Both the position numbers and the translations under genes were made by a program. From the NCBI GenBank assembly GCA_013399875.1, contig VXAZ01000587.1, positions 1,038,617-1,102,616 of the forward strand: DNA of 64,000 bases, in the 5' to 3' direction. The first letter of the stretch is position 1; each line of letters opens with the position of its first letter. The DNA comes from Gymnorhina tibicen. Its lineage: Eukaryota; Chordata; Aves; Passeriformes; Artamidae. The notes beneath the pieces were generated by a model. That model saw only the letters and a program-made list of their open reading frames with translations. It was not told the DNA's origin and ran no database searches. Positions 15,001 through 27,300 of this stretch are shown piece by piece.

Positions 15001-16439
15001 TCAAGAGTCCTAAAGAAAATGGGAATGAGGAAAACAGCTTGAAATGAGCTAAGAAAAACAGAGGTATGAGCTGGGGGGGCTGGCTGCACCTATGGGGAGA
15101 TGAAGGGGAACACCATGGGTACTGGGTATTGTGAGGCAGCTGGAAGGAACATGTCAAAATTCTTGTTCTAGCAGAATCACCAGCCCAACTCTGCCAGTGT
15201 TTGGTGTTGATCAAAGATCCCAGCCTGAGCTATTTGGTGCTTTGGGGTGTCACTTTTTCAGACCTAGCCTTTACTCTCATGTTTACAGAGAGACTTGAGA
15301 AGATCAAGAAAGTAACCAGGATAATCTTCCTTGGGTTTTGGGTTTCAGTCCTTCTCTCACAGAACCCCTTTCAGCATTTTTTTCTAATGGCTCAGTACTG
15401 GAAATGACTATCTTTACAAGGTCTCAAGCTGGCAGCATTCATCCTCTTGGCACGATTAAGCCTCAGGTGCCTAAAAACTCACTTCCTAAATGATAGTTTG
15501 TAACAAAATGGGCCAAATCAGTGGCCATCTGTTCTCTTCTTGGTGGATGGCTGCAGCCCGGTTCATGGATGTGGTCATTCTGAAAGTACTTCTATAAGCT
15601 TCAGTCCCGAGCTTGTGCTTGAGTAACAGCAAACCTAACTTGAAAAGGGACATATAAGCAGACATTCTCTGGGAGCTTTGGAAGCACCTTATTTGCACTT
15701 AACTATCTGTTCAGGGAAACTAAACTGTATGCCAGAAATGTTATTACAGAAATTGGTCATAGAAGGTGGTAAGGTGAAAAGATTAACAATGGAGGAGTCC
15801 TATAAAATAGACTAGAAATAGAAATCAGCATGAATATGGAATTCTCTGAAGAGTCTGAGCTACCTGAGTTAGCACCACATGGCCAGAAATGCTGCAAAAG
15901 GAGCGCTGTGACCGCACAGCTGACCTGTCATGCTTGTGCTCACTGCATGCCTGTATTCTCTAAATTGCTGGGGAGAACACTGTCTCTTCAGGGTATGGGT
16001 TCTAAGACAACATACAGGGAGGTGAAGGTAGGAAGGCCAGGGCATGGATGCTCAGCAAATGAAGGCAGGGCTCACAGCTCTGCAAAGAGACCCACACAGT
16101 GTTTTTGCAGCATGGTAACTCAGGGTGCAAGCAACACTTTTCCACATAAACAGCATTCCCCTGCAAAGCAGCCGAGCAGTGACCCTTCCAGCCTTCTGAC
16201 ACGCAATGAATTGCAAAAATAAGATTTTATCCATAGCAAATACATGAGCCTGGAGTCTTCACCGGACAAGAGCTTCTGTGTTGTGAATTCATATACGTGG
16301 TCTAGATTTGGATAATACAGAGATGCAGGAAAATAAAACGTTCACTAGCATCATCCTTAACTTGTGAATGTGGAAAAGTGTTGCCTGCTTCCCAGGGGAT
16401 GGAGGCTGAGAGAGACCGAGCACCTGCAAAGCAATTGTT
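12059..16439. other. putative CTXN2 intron 1, no gene recognised
   Basis: 4.4 kb of AT-rich DNA between the CTXN2 coding exon and the CpG island. Several 60-135 codon ORFs occur (for example 14323-14706 and 14807-15214, minus), but none shows recognisable motifs or family similarity. Confidence 0.5.
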
Positions 16440-17210
16440 GCTGTAGGATGGCGCGCACAGCCTTCGCTTTCACCGGCCCCGCCACCCCGGGGAAGGCAGA
16501 TTTAGGCGCTTACCCTGCCCTGTTCCCCCCGCCGCTNGTCCTCCGCGCCCGCGCTGCCCATGGTGGCGGAGCGCGGAGCTCCCCGCGCCTCCGGGCCCGC
16601 CTCGCCAGCTGTCGAAAGCCCAGGTTGGAGTCCCGACGGCTCGGGGCGCGGGGTGGTCCCGGGCGGCGGGGGCAGCTCGCCCGGGCTCCCCTCGCCGCCT
16701 GGCGGTGCGACCCCGCCGGGAGATGCTCAAACAGCCCTAATTAAAAAATTAAACACGGCCGCTGCTGCTACCGCCTCCTCCTCCACCTCTTCGCCCGCCC
16801 CTTTCCATCGCTATTCAGCCGCGCTCCTCTCCAGCCCCGCTTTGCACGGATTAAACCCAGGAGCGTGGAAACTTCCTGCAAAACACTACGTGCGGTGCAT
16901 CGGTAAGGGCCGGGCCGGGGCCGCTGCGGAGCGGGGCGGGAGCAGCCCTCCCTCCTGCGCTCCGCTCCCGCCGCCCAGGCCGGCTGCCGGGGCCTCGAAG
17001 GCCGGGTGGTCTCTGCAGTGACGGAGGACGGGGCTGCGGTACCCGCAGGAGGGGCTGCATCCCTCCCGGGGCCCCGGGACCGGCCGAGCGGCGCGGCCCC
17101 GCCGCCGGCGCCAAGCAGGACCTGTGGAGCTGCGCTGGGTGCGGCGGGGCCGCTGCTCCCGGTGGAACAGCGGGCAGGGCTCCACACGCTGAGCTGAGTG
17201 GGGCGTGCTG
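16440..17210. promoter_or_regulatory. CTXN2: CpG island, likely CTXN2 promoter
   Basis: About 770 bp with very high G+C and many CG dinucleotides, sharply bounded by AT-rich DNA on both sides; one base at 16537 is N. On the minus strand there is a good donor GCAGG|GTAAGC at 16514/16513, which could splice to the CTXN2 coding exon acceptor at 12059. On the plus strand there is an equally good donor ATCG|GTAAGG at 16902/16903. The island may therefore fire in both directions. Confidence 0.65.
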
Positions 17211-20200
17211 AGCCGAAAGCCTCTTAGGCTGTGCCCGCAGTGTGGCCTCGGGTCCTCCCAGCAGCTCTAATAGTAATACCGATTAAAGCATAGACCTCGT
17301 TTTATATCCTTTCATTAGCTGCGTTTAGCTGATGCTGGTTGTACATTAGAGAGGTTTCTATTTGCCACAACAGCAGGTGTTTAAGTTGGATTAGGAAAGA
17401 AGATTAATTTTCCCAAAGCTGGATCTGTATATATTGCATTAATAAATAGCAAATCTGTTTCAAATAATAGTGATTCCATATTTGTAAATCATCCGGGCGA
17501 ATACACCCCTGCAGGGATGCACGTGGGTCAGTGGAACAGGACTGTATCACACGGTCATGCATCATGAGACTTCTGAGACTACTGTAGACCTACTAACAGA
17601 ATTTGTTCTGCAGAAAATAATTTTAAAACTCATGTTTCTCGCTACATGCAATGACACTGTGATAGGTTAAACCTTCTTCCTGAAATGATCTGGGAAAAAA
17701 AGGGTTTTGCCTTGCCTGCCATTTTAATGCCCGATTCCTCTGCTGTGACTGCAGTGGACTCCTAAGCACTGGGTAGAGTCAAAATACGGCTTTCTCCTGC
17801 TGGTAGAACTAATGGTTCACTATGGTTAACTAAATTGATGGTTAACTATGTACTTGCTAATGGTTATTAGTTGGATCTTCTAATGTTGCAGCATTAGTTA
17901 TGTGACAATGTCTGTAAGTCAAGCTAATTTTTGAAGTGTCTCATATTTAAAGATCCATGAAGATTTTATAAATAGATTGTTTTAAATAGTACAAGATTGT
18001 GCTTTCAGAATATGTATATAGAGCCCCTACTGTTCCTAAGGAGCTCTAGTTTTCCTTTTTAGCCCTGTCCCTGATATACCTGGGGGCCCCATGAAGGTCT
18101 CTCACTACATTTTCATCAAGGTCTCTCACTAGATAGAAAGCTGTAGTTTGAAATTTTAGGGGTAGCAAATACAAGGTCTCAGAATTTTACAGTGCCTCCT
18201 CAACCTAGCGTAATTGTTAAGGGAGAGTGACAGAAATCCAGGGTTTCCTAATAACTGTTGAGCATTGCTATACTTGCAGAACCTTATTGGAAATAGGACT
18301 TGGGAGCAGCCAGGACCACTCTGACTGCTGTGGCTGGGCGTGAGGGACAGCACTGACAACAGAAACACATTCTGAGGGGGTTCGTCTTGCCTCTTCTGCC
18401 GGAATTTGGGCACGGATGCTGGGCCTTTGACTACCATTTTCCTGGAAAAGGTTTACTTGTGGGATATTACTCCTTATAGATACATTATCCTTTTGTCTTG
18501 TTATTCTTGTAGGATTGAACTTTTAGATTTTTTTTTTTTAACACTGAAATAATTGTCTCTTTTGTACTATAACATGGCAGAAGTTGCTGAAACTGTGTGT
18601 TTATTTCTAGGAATCTGGCACTCATGTTATATTCTGAAGACTTTATTTCTGATTTTATATATTGAAGATCCACTTTTCTGGAAATGAAACTGGAAAAGAA
18701 ACTGGCAGCCAGCAATAGGGAATGAGTCTCCTTCTTCATCTACCAGTTGTCAGCAGACAAGTAGCACTGTTTTTCTGTTCAACATGGTATATTTTAAAAT
18801 GGAAAAGTGATGGAATAACAATCTTTCCCTACATTTAATTTCTTTTTCACTTGGAAGTCACAAGTTTTGCTTTTGCATGGGAAAGGTGATTTTTTGGTAA
18901 GGGAAATGGGAGAGCAGTGTATGTGAATCATTCTGGATATATGAACAAAAGGAGCATTCACTACTCTGTGCTTTCAATTTCTTTATCAGGATCCATCTTT
19001 TGTGTTCAATTTAGTATTACTATCACTTTCATCTGACTTCAATCATATTTCTGTTGATTTGATCCTTATTTAGGGAGTGTTGTGTTTCCTCAAAGGAGAG
19101 CCCTTGATCAGAAATAGAGATTTAATAATCATCTAGTAGTTTGTTATGTTGAGTTGGCGAATTCAACTGGCCTAATTTAAGGTTGGGCAAGACACTTAAA
19201 GCCAAGTGGGTGCCAGTGAGTGAAAAGCAACGTGGAAGTCTTAGAGCTATTAGCTGGTTAATACTTTTAATGTTTAAGGATCACTTGAGTGGTGTAGGTG
19301 TCAAGAAAATGTAACTGTTTTGAGGGATAACTAACTCCCTTGTAACTTGCTTTTCAGTTTAGCTTTAAACAGCCCTTTGAGTGTTTCTCTGCAAGCAAAC
19401 AAACTCTCCCTTCAATTGGTAGAAATTTTAAATGGGCTGAAGTGGGCAGAGTCAGTGAAGAATATTGTGCACAGAAGAAACAGATCAAGTTGCAACTCCC
19501 TTCCTAAGCAAATTTAAGCAAGTTTTTTGAGAATATGCATAATCAGAAAGCAATAGTATATAGGGGAGATAAAAGCAGTAATAGAGGGGCACAACGTAAG
19601 TGGGGGGATTATATATTAATTTATGTATTGATCACAGTTGCAACTCGGAATTATTTTATGTAATTTAATTCAAGGTATGTAGCATTTTTTAAAGAATATA
19701 TATCTCTCTTTTACCATGGTTTTTTTACGTAGTATTAAAAGATCTGAATCTCTCTTTGGGCTTGTTCAAAGGCAGTGCATTTACTAGACACTGACTTCAC
19801 CAGCAACATAGAGTCTACAGCCCTCTGGGTGTGTGGGGTACTGCTTTGGTGACCGCCAGGAATGAGGCAGAAAAACGAGTCCTACAGAGCAGTCTCCCCA
19901 TGCTAAATGTCTGACTAGGCCCCCTCTTCAAATAGGAGAAGCGTGGGGATTCAGAAACTGAAGAAGGTTGAAAATCACCCTCTTTAAGTCCAATCAATGT
20001 TAGCGTTGGGGAAGGTGGAAGAGTGCACGTATACAGTGAAAACCAACAGTGCCACCTTGTGTGGGTGGGACAGGAGAGTTCGTCCATGAGGAGGCGAATG
20101 GCCCGGTGTGTCCCCAGCTCCTCCACCTCGGGGCTGGGGAGAGCCCCTGGCCGGCTAGGGAGAGGGCAAAGGGAAGGATGAGTTCCCTTTAGACCTGCAG

Positions 20201-22790
20201 GAGGGAGGTGCTTGCTGCCTCACTTGAAAGGCAGAGGCAGTGGGTATGTTAGGGGCACTCAGCCTGACAGTGGAAGAAGAACCAACATAAAAGCAGGTTG
20301 CTCAGTTTTTTCTTTTGTAACTTCAGCAGCTAGAGTAATGTCTGGGGGAAGAGAGGGTAATGTCAATTGTTTCCATATAGGAACGGTAAAAGTGCTACCA
20401 AAAGTCTGGTGTTATGCAGCCTTTTAGGGGTAAAAAATAGATGATCAAGATTTAGAGTCAAGCTGTGGTCAAGGGTTGCATAACACTGAAAAAAAATTTT
20501 ATGAGACTTAGGTCAGATGAAAGCCCTCCATGGAGGGCAAAGAAGTTAAGGTCCCTGCAGATCAAGGAGAGCAGGTCTCCTGTGTGACTGATACCACGTT
20601 GTTCCTCAGCCTGGAAAGATAATGCTTAAATGCAAAGAGAGCCTCTGGGGAAAATAGTATTTGCTTTACTCTAGGTCCACTCTAAGTATGCAAAAGAGGG
20701 TGCCAGTTGCAGAGTAGGGTTAATCTTATATTTTTTAGCACAAAGTAAAGCAGGGTAGGTTTGGTGCAGCGTTAAGCAGTGCAGACTGGTCTGGAAATAC
20801 TTGTGTCTGTGCAAAAAGGAATCTTTAAATAAGGTATGAAAGTAATAATATTTACAAAGCAAATATATTGCTAAAGGAACCCTTTTCCAGCTGTACTTGG
20901 GGCTTCCTGGAGAAGGGACAGGGTCTAAAAAATGTTAAGCATGTTTAGGTACCATTGCAAACAAAACAAGAAGAGTTATGAGTGACATATCCACCATGCA
21001 GGCATCATACAGTGAGAACTGAAAACAGTCATTTACAAAAAAAAAGTCAAATGGATTTAAAACCTATGGGGCTCAGAATTCCCATTTTCTGAAGTTCCAT
21101 ACAAACTGACTTTCAGGAACATAGAATTTTTTCACTAGTTCCACCTGGTAATAGGGCTGATGAACTGCTTTTGACCATGACTTAACCAGAAACAAAACTA
21201 AAAAAAAAAAAAAAGAGAGATAAACCAAAGACAAATTGAAATAGTACTTTCTAAAAGGATGATGATACATATTTGTTCATTAGCAAATTGGGAGCTATGC
21301 CTTGTTTGTCACTGAGGACTTGAGACTTGAATGTACTGGAGAGTTACTGTGAAAAGAATGCTGATACTTAAAATACACATAATTATTTTACCTCAGTAAC
21401 TACTTGTACAAGAGACTTTCAATAGTAGTTCCTTTACAGTTGCTTCTATTTACATAAATACGCAAGAACATTAATAATATTCCATTATCCTCAACTCTGT
21501 GTGTAAATTAGTGCTGTCAACTCTCTGCTTGCCAAGAATATACAACCATTATTCCACACACCCTACCTCTAACTGTGAAACACTATTTACATTAGGGGTG
21601 ACAAGAGGAATTTGTTCGGACAGCAGATCAAGGACAGCTGTAACAGTGTTGTACTAAATGAAGGATCCCCTTTTAGCAGGAACGCTCCTCAGAAACCTTG
21701 TCTGTCTCCTGTAAGGAGACATGAACAGAGGCAGAAGAGATGTTGGAAGCCCATATATCAAAAGATAATTTTAAAATATTCCCAGGAGGGATCGGTAGTG
21801 TGTAACAAAGGAGACTTTCTCAGTACAGGAAATGGCATGGAAAGACAATGGTTTTCCTTTTTTTCACTTACTACGGTAAGTAGATTTCTTAAAAAAAATT
21901 TATTTCAATCATTTTATACTCAAGAGTCTTCCTGGGGAAAACCTAAACATTTTTCAACAGAGTTTTGTAGACCAAAGAAATTCTACTTTTTAATTCCAGT
22001 TCATCCCTGTCAGGTCTCTAACAGCTCTTTGTGGCATTGTTCTCCCATTTTTATTGTTGTTCTTTGAAGACAGAAATACTGAGTGATTATGTGTGGGACT
22101 TGTAGAAAAGGAGGCAAGACTCCCATAAAAATCCTGACTCAGGAATTCGGTGTCAGCTGCTTGGTGCCATAACGTTGCTTTAGGGAGTATAGGATTCCAA
22201 CACTTGAGATGCTCTGTGCACAGCACAATCAGAGGGTCTGGTAACCTGAACATGGGAATTACTGCCCTTCATCCTGTAGAAGTGAGAGCTGTAAAATGTA
22301 ATGACAGCAGTATCAAGTAAACATTAACTATTCCAGCAGTGATTATTATCACAAATACCAAGATATTTATCTAATTATGGTTAATGTGTGAACAGAATTA
22401 CGTCTCTTATCAGACCTCTGGACATGCTTTTCTACCTTCATCTGGAATGTAGGTTATTGGAGTGTTTTGCAGTGTCTTTGAGCTTTCTCCAAAATCTCAG
22501 CTGTTACCAACACCTGCTGTGACAGTCATGAGGACAGACAAAAGAGAGTCCCAGCAGCTCATAAGGAGTTTACTTCCAAAACCCACATTAGTACAAGTCA
22601 GTGGGTCAGCAACCAGAAGCCACCAATCTAAATTCCTTGCAGAGGACTGAATGGCTTTCCTTACACAATGGATGTTTCTATAATATTTGGTTGCCCCTTT
22701 AGAAATGCTTTTGTACTTGCGGTTAATGAAATGATTAAACTTTGTCCAAATGAGAAATGCTTTTTTCTTCTTTTAAAAATATTGCTTATT
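17211..22790. other. intergenic DNA between CTXN2 island and MYEF2
   Basis: No gene or CR1 copy was recognised. A 14-bp direct repeat occurs at 18094-18131 and a small GC-rich hairpin (GGGGCT...AGCCCC) near 20133-20151. The 151-codon plus-strand ORF at 21612-22067 has an internal donor-like ACG|GTAAGT but no recognisable family. Confidence 0.5.
18094..18131. repeat. 14-bp direct repeat, 24-bp period
   Basis: AAGGTCTCTCACTA occurs at 18094-18107 and again at 18118-18131. This is a recent small duplication. Confidence 0.9.
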
Positions 22791-22794
22791 AGAG

Positions 22795-23236
22795 AGTGTC
22801 CAAAGGAGGCAACAAAGATGGTGGAGGGTCTGGAGGCCTTATGAGGAGCGACTGGGGTCACTTGGTCAGCCTGGAGGAGACTGAGGGGAGACCTCATTGG
22901 GGTCTTTGACATCCTCACAAGGGGAAGCAGAAGCGCAGGTATTGATCTCTTCTCTCTGGTCACCCGTGACAGGACTCAAGGAAACAACACGAAGCTGAGT
23001 CAGGAGAGGTTCAGGATGGATAATAGGAAAAGGTTTTTCACCGAGAGGATGGTTGAGCACTGGAACAGGCTCCCCGGGGAAGTGGTCACAGCACCAAGCC
23101 TGAGAAAGTTCCTGAAGTGTTCGGACAACACTCTTGGGCACGTGGTGTGACTCTTGGCGTGTTTTGTGCACAGCCAGGAGTTGGACTGGATGATTCTGAT
23201 GAGTCCCTTCCCACTCAGCATATTCTATGATTCTAT
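22795..23236 (+). repeat. CR1 LINE, 3' part
   Basis: Sense-oriented CR1 reading through ggaggcctta tgaggagcg, gaaaaggtttttcaccgaga, gagcactggaacaggctccc, and ending in ggactggatgattctgatga and the diagnostic tail attctatgattctat. The 5' end is truncated, as is usual. Open frames across it are remnants or antisense shadows. Confidence 0.9.
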
Positions 23237-23404
23237 ATTTGGTCTGAGCTGTCTCACACAGGCTAAGTGTTGATTTTGGGTCCAAATCCTTCAGGATTTG
23301 GGAACCTTCAGTTCACCATGAATGTGGGGATCTTCTTAATGTTGGGGCATACTGAAATGTTTGGAAAAAAAACCACAAGATGTTTTAAATCAGAAATGGT
23401 GTGG

Positions 23405-23955
23405 CCAGCAGGGCTAGAGCAGTGATCATCCCCCTCTAGTCACACAGGTGAGGTTGCACCATGAATCCTGTGTTCAGTTTTGGGCCCTTCACAGCAAGGA
23501 GGACATTGAGGTGCAGAAGTGTGTCCGAAGAAGGGCAGTGGAGCTGATCAAGGGTCTGGAGCAAAAGTCTTGCGAGGAGCATCTGAGGGAGTGTTCAGCC
23601 TGGAGAAAAGGAGGCTCAGGAGGGGCATTATCGCTTTCTACAACTGCCTGAAAGGGGGATGTAGCCAGGTGGGAGCTGGTTTCTTCTCTCAAGAAACAAG
23701 TGATAGGGTGATAGGAAATGGCCTGAACTTGCACCAGAGGTTTAGGTTGGATATTAGGAAAAATTTATTCACGGCAAGGGTTGTCAATCACTGGCACAGG
23801 CTGCGCAGGGAAGCGGTGGAGTCACCACTGCAAGAGGGATTTAAAAGACGTTCAGATGTGGCACTTGTGGACTTGGTTTAATGGTGTACTTAGCAGTGCT
23901 GTATTCAAAGTTGGACTTGAAGATCTCAGCGGCCTTTCCCAACCGAGCTGTTTCC
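23405..23955 (+). repeat. second CR1 copy abutting the MYEF2 promoter
   Basis: Sense CR1 body: tcagttttgggcccttcaca, gacattgaggtgcagaagtg, ttcagcctggagaaaaggag, aaatttattcacggcaaggg, caatcactggcacaggctgc, with a degenerate 3' end (ggacttgaagatctcagcgg cctttcccaacc). It is more diverged than the upstream copy. It ends directly at the edge of the MYEF2 CpG island. Confidence 0.9.
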
Positions 23956-24188
23956 GCGACTGAGCGATTCAGTGACTCGGTGAAGGTGGCTGTTGCGAGG
24001 CGCCCTGGCGGCCATGGCGGCCCGGCAGCCCCCGCGTCGCCACGGCAACGCACAAAGCCTCGGCGCGCGTGCCCTCCCCCGGCCGCGAGCGGCGCTCTCG
24101 CGAGACTTGGTGCGGCGCGGCGCGGCGAGGCCGAGGCGGTCGGGGCCCGTTTTAAACCGGCGGTCGCGGGGCCGCGGCCCGGCACGAG

Positions 24189-24341
24189 ATGGCGNNNNNN
24201 NNNNNNNNNNNNNNNNNNNNNNNNNNNNNNNNNNNNNNNNNNNNNNNNNNNNNNNNNNNNNNNNNNNNNNNNNNNNNNNNNNNNNNGGGAGCCCCTCCCG
24301 CCCCGGGAGCTCGGGGAGGCCGCGGCCTGGGCGCGGGGCAG
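24189..24341 (+). CDS. MYEF2: MYEF2 coding exon 1 (gapped)
   Basis: The start is ATGGCG in context gagATGG, matching the human protein's Met-Ala start; 92 Ns follow. The proposed donor is GGGGCAG|GTGGCG at 24341/24342. Exon 2 starts with one base of a split codon, so the frame entering the donor must be the one reading GAG CCC CTC ... GGC AG. That frame gives about 50 residues before exon 2, versus about 54 in human. An alternative donor inside the gap cannot be excluded. Confidence 0.6.
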
Positions 24342-27300
24342 GTGGCGGTTCTCGGTCAGCGGCCGCTGAGGGCTGGGCGGTGCGAGGCCGCTCCGCAGGG
24401 CAGGGCTGGGCTCCGAGCCCCGGGCTGTGGTACCTGGCGGGCCGGTTCCCACGGGATACTCTTCCAGGAGTGCTCCGCATCGTTTCTGGTGCCGTTTAGG
24501 TTTCCGCTTGTGGCCGAAGCGATGTAATTTGTAAAGCCGTTGAACTAGGCTTTGTTTACGTGAGAATGGGAAGACAGCCCTGTACTAATTTAATTCCTAG
24601 AAACAAACCCCCCACATGCATGCACGAAGTTTTCTTGGAAACTGTAACATTTTCATACAGGGAGTATGTAAAATTGTGCCTTGTAGAGTAGGTCTAAGAG
24701 GAACTTAGTATGAGGGAGCTGGAACTACCAGCTCTCTGGAACAATACCATGAGTAACTTTGTGTGCGTGGTTGTTCTTGATGTCAGGCTTTGAGGGTTGT
24801 CACTCTTTACATGAACTAGGTTTTGGCTTCAGATCGTTGGAATTTCAATATCTCTTCCAATCTCATTCAGATCTTGGAGGGAAAATATATTTACAGTAGA
24901 CTTACTGTTGCAGTACATCAAAGCTGTTGATGTCTGTGAAGTTTTGACATGTTCTAAGCAGCCCTGCTCTGATACTGTTGTGTTTAAAAAAGTGCACGTG
25001 GGATCAACTTCAATATAAAGCTGGAGAAATAAAGATGTACTTCATGCCTTTACTTGATTCCCTGTGACATTTAGTTTAGTTTACAAGCTATAAATTTCAC
25101 TTTACTGTAAAATAGAAGTTGTGGATTTGGGGTTTTTTTCCCTAGTCTGCCCCTCAGCTTCCAAATTTCACAGGTTAGAATTGAATTTTGACAGGAAGGT
25201 TGTCACCCTTTTGCCCCTTCTAGGTGTATAAATTTTATTGCCTTTTGAGGTTGAAATGAGGTAATTTCTCTGTATCCCCCTTGTCAACAATGTCTTCTTT
25301 TCCCTCCAAAACCTCACAAGCAAATGAAAAATCCCAGTTATTCTGCATGGTAGAAGTCACAACTTGAAGTTTGAGAGTAACGGGGAGTTCTTGGTAACAG
25401 AGATAAAAATCTTACTCTTTCACATACAGTTTCTAGTCTTCCCCCAAACAGGTGTACAAAGGATTAAGCTGTCAGTGTGTAGGTGAAATGTACTACTTCT
25501 AAAAGCAAGTATTTTTTTTGTTTGCTTAGCACTCATTAAAGTGGAGGGGAATCCTGGCTCAGTCTGCACACTTCCTTTAGTTTATTCTGTTGGGCAGTGG
25601 AACTGTTCAGCACAACAGAGCTAAACTGATCTATGTGCTTTGGAATCACATGCTGTGAACTTCTTCCATTTCTGTCTGCTGATCCTATTATGGACACTTG
25701 TGAGGAGAGGAGTAGAAGTGTGTTTTAAAATTCAAGTTTTAGGGCTTTCATGTTGATGTATCTTGTGCTTATTATTTTTAGGCTTCTACTTTTGCATGTG
25801 GAAAGCTTGTCTTTTGTCTCCAAAACTTTATGGAAAGTTCAAAAGGTTTTTGGTTTTTTTTTTTTTTCCAAAAGGGATAATTGGCCTTTCAAATCAGTGA
25901 CCATATGCACTTTTTTTTAAGAACTAATTGTAGACGTCTTTTTTCCAATCCTAGGAATGGGGATGGTCTGTGATTTCACAGGCAAATATTAATTTAACCT
26001 GTGAAGTGTGTAGCTCATACAAAAGGTGAAGACTAGAAATTACTGTTGTTTTTCCCCCATGAAAATGTCAGTTCATAATTTCTGAGTCTGTCTTTTCTGT
26101 GGTCTGTAGGTGACTAATGTGACATTGCTTTGAATGTATTATTTGATTGAAATTATTTTTAATATTCAAGGAGGAGGGTAAGAATTGTAAAAGGATCTGT
26201 GCCTCCGGCTTGTTCACTGGCCTGTGTTGGTTTTGGCAGATGAGTTTTGCAAGAAGGGTTGTTTCTTTAATTAATCCTCTGTTTTCAACAGACTGGCTCT
26301 GATTCCCAGACTAAGTGAAGTGTTGCTTTGTTTCCCAGATTTGGGAGTTTATGCCAGGCTCGTATCTTCTGTGCTCTCTACTGATTTGTACAGCCAGGTC
26401 TTACAGAGCCTGTGGATTCCATATTTGAGACCTGTCTCGTCCTGTGCACTACATTGAGCACCAAGGGGCTGTTTCATAATCCTTTAAGCAGGAAAGAGCT
26501 TAAAAGGCTGAAGAGAATCCATTGCTCTAATCCTAAAACTTAAGGAAGAACTCAGATTTTTACTAGGAGTCTCGTTGGGCAGAAGTTTTGCATTTGTAAA
26601 TGGGACTGGATTGGAAGGAACTGATCTGATCTTTGCCTCTTCTCTCTGGCTCCCTCCAGTTCCTGCACTGTTCCCTCCGTTTCACTTCATTACACAGCCA
26701 CACAAGAATTACGTTGTCACACAGACAGGATGGTGTGGAGGAGGGACGATGCAGAGGGAAGTTGGAGGATACTTGAACCAGATAACACGTTGTTGACTTG
26801 AAATGTTTTAAATTTTACAAATACTTGCCCCAGAGGAGTATCCATGCATTTCCCACTTGCTAATCCTGTCTTAATCCACTTGTAAACACAAGGACTGTGA
26901 AGTTAATACCATATGAGTATTTCAGAACTGGGGGAAAAGTCATGGGAGAAATATGGATGTTATTTGAATGTACTCCTCCCTGAAAAGTGCCCAAGCTTGA
27001 GTAGATAATACAGTTACCTTCATGAAAAGCTCCTTGCATGTGCTTTTGAGTGCAGGACTGCCACTTACTCACTGTTTTGTTAACTGTGCAGAGAGCTGAA
27101 AATTTGTCAGTTAATTAAAATCGCTGGTTTTGCCATATGTTGTGGTTGTAAAACTGAAATGCCTGTTTTGGCTAATTTTCCACCAGAAACCTTCCAGAGT
27201 GTCTAAATGAGATAAAAACTAAGCCTTCTGAAATGTGGGGAATACAGTAAAGAGAGTGATGTAATTTAAGAAGGAGGGTTCACAGTCATTCACTTCTGTC

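Larger units (their letters stand above)
23956..24530. promoter_or_regulatory. MYEF2: MYEF2 promoter CpG island
   Basis: GC-rich, CG-dense block around MYEF2 exon 1, with many CGCG and GGCGCG words. It starts where the CR1 copy ends and is interrupted by the N gap. No TATA box is visible, as is usual for such promoters. Confidence 0.8.

Noticed and set aside
14323..15214. Two long minus-strand ORFs (127 and 135 codons) in the putative CTXN2 intron
   Set aside because: No family resemblance, no good flanking splice sites, and composition like neighbouring non-coding DNA.
21612..22067. 151-codon plus-strand ORF upstream of MYEF2 with an internal ACG|GTAAGT
   Set aside because: No recognisable domain; low-complexity biased composition; not in frame with MYEF2. 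Length alone is not enough in a 64-kb window.
22866..23881. Several 70-140 codon ORFs on both strands upstream of MYEF2
   Set aside because: They lie inside the two CR1 copies, either antisense or in remnants of the LINE; not host genes.
23841..24527. Long GC-rich ORFs crossing the 92-N gap
   Set aside because: N runs have no stops, so these frames are artificial; only the short MYEF2 exon 1 is supported.
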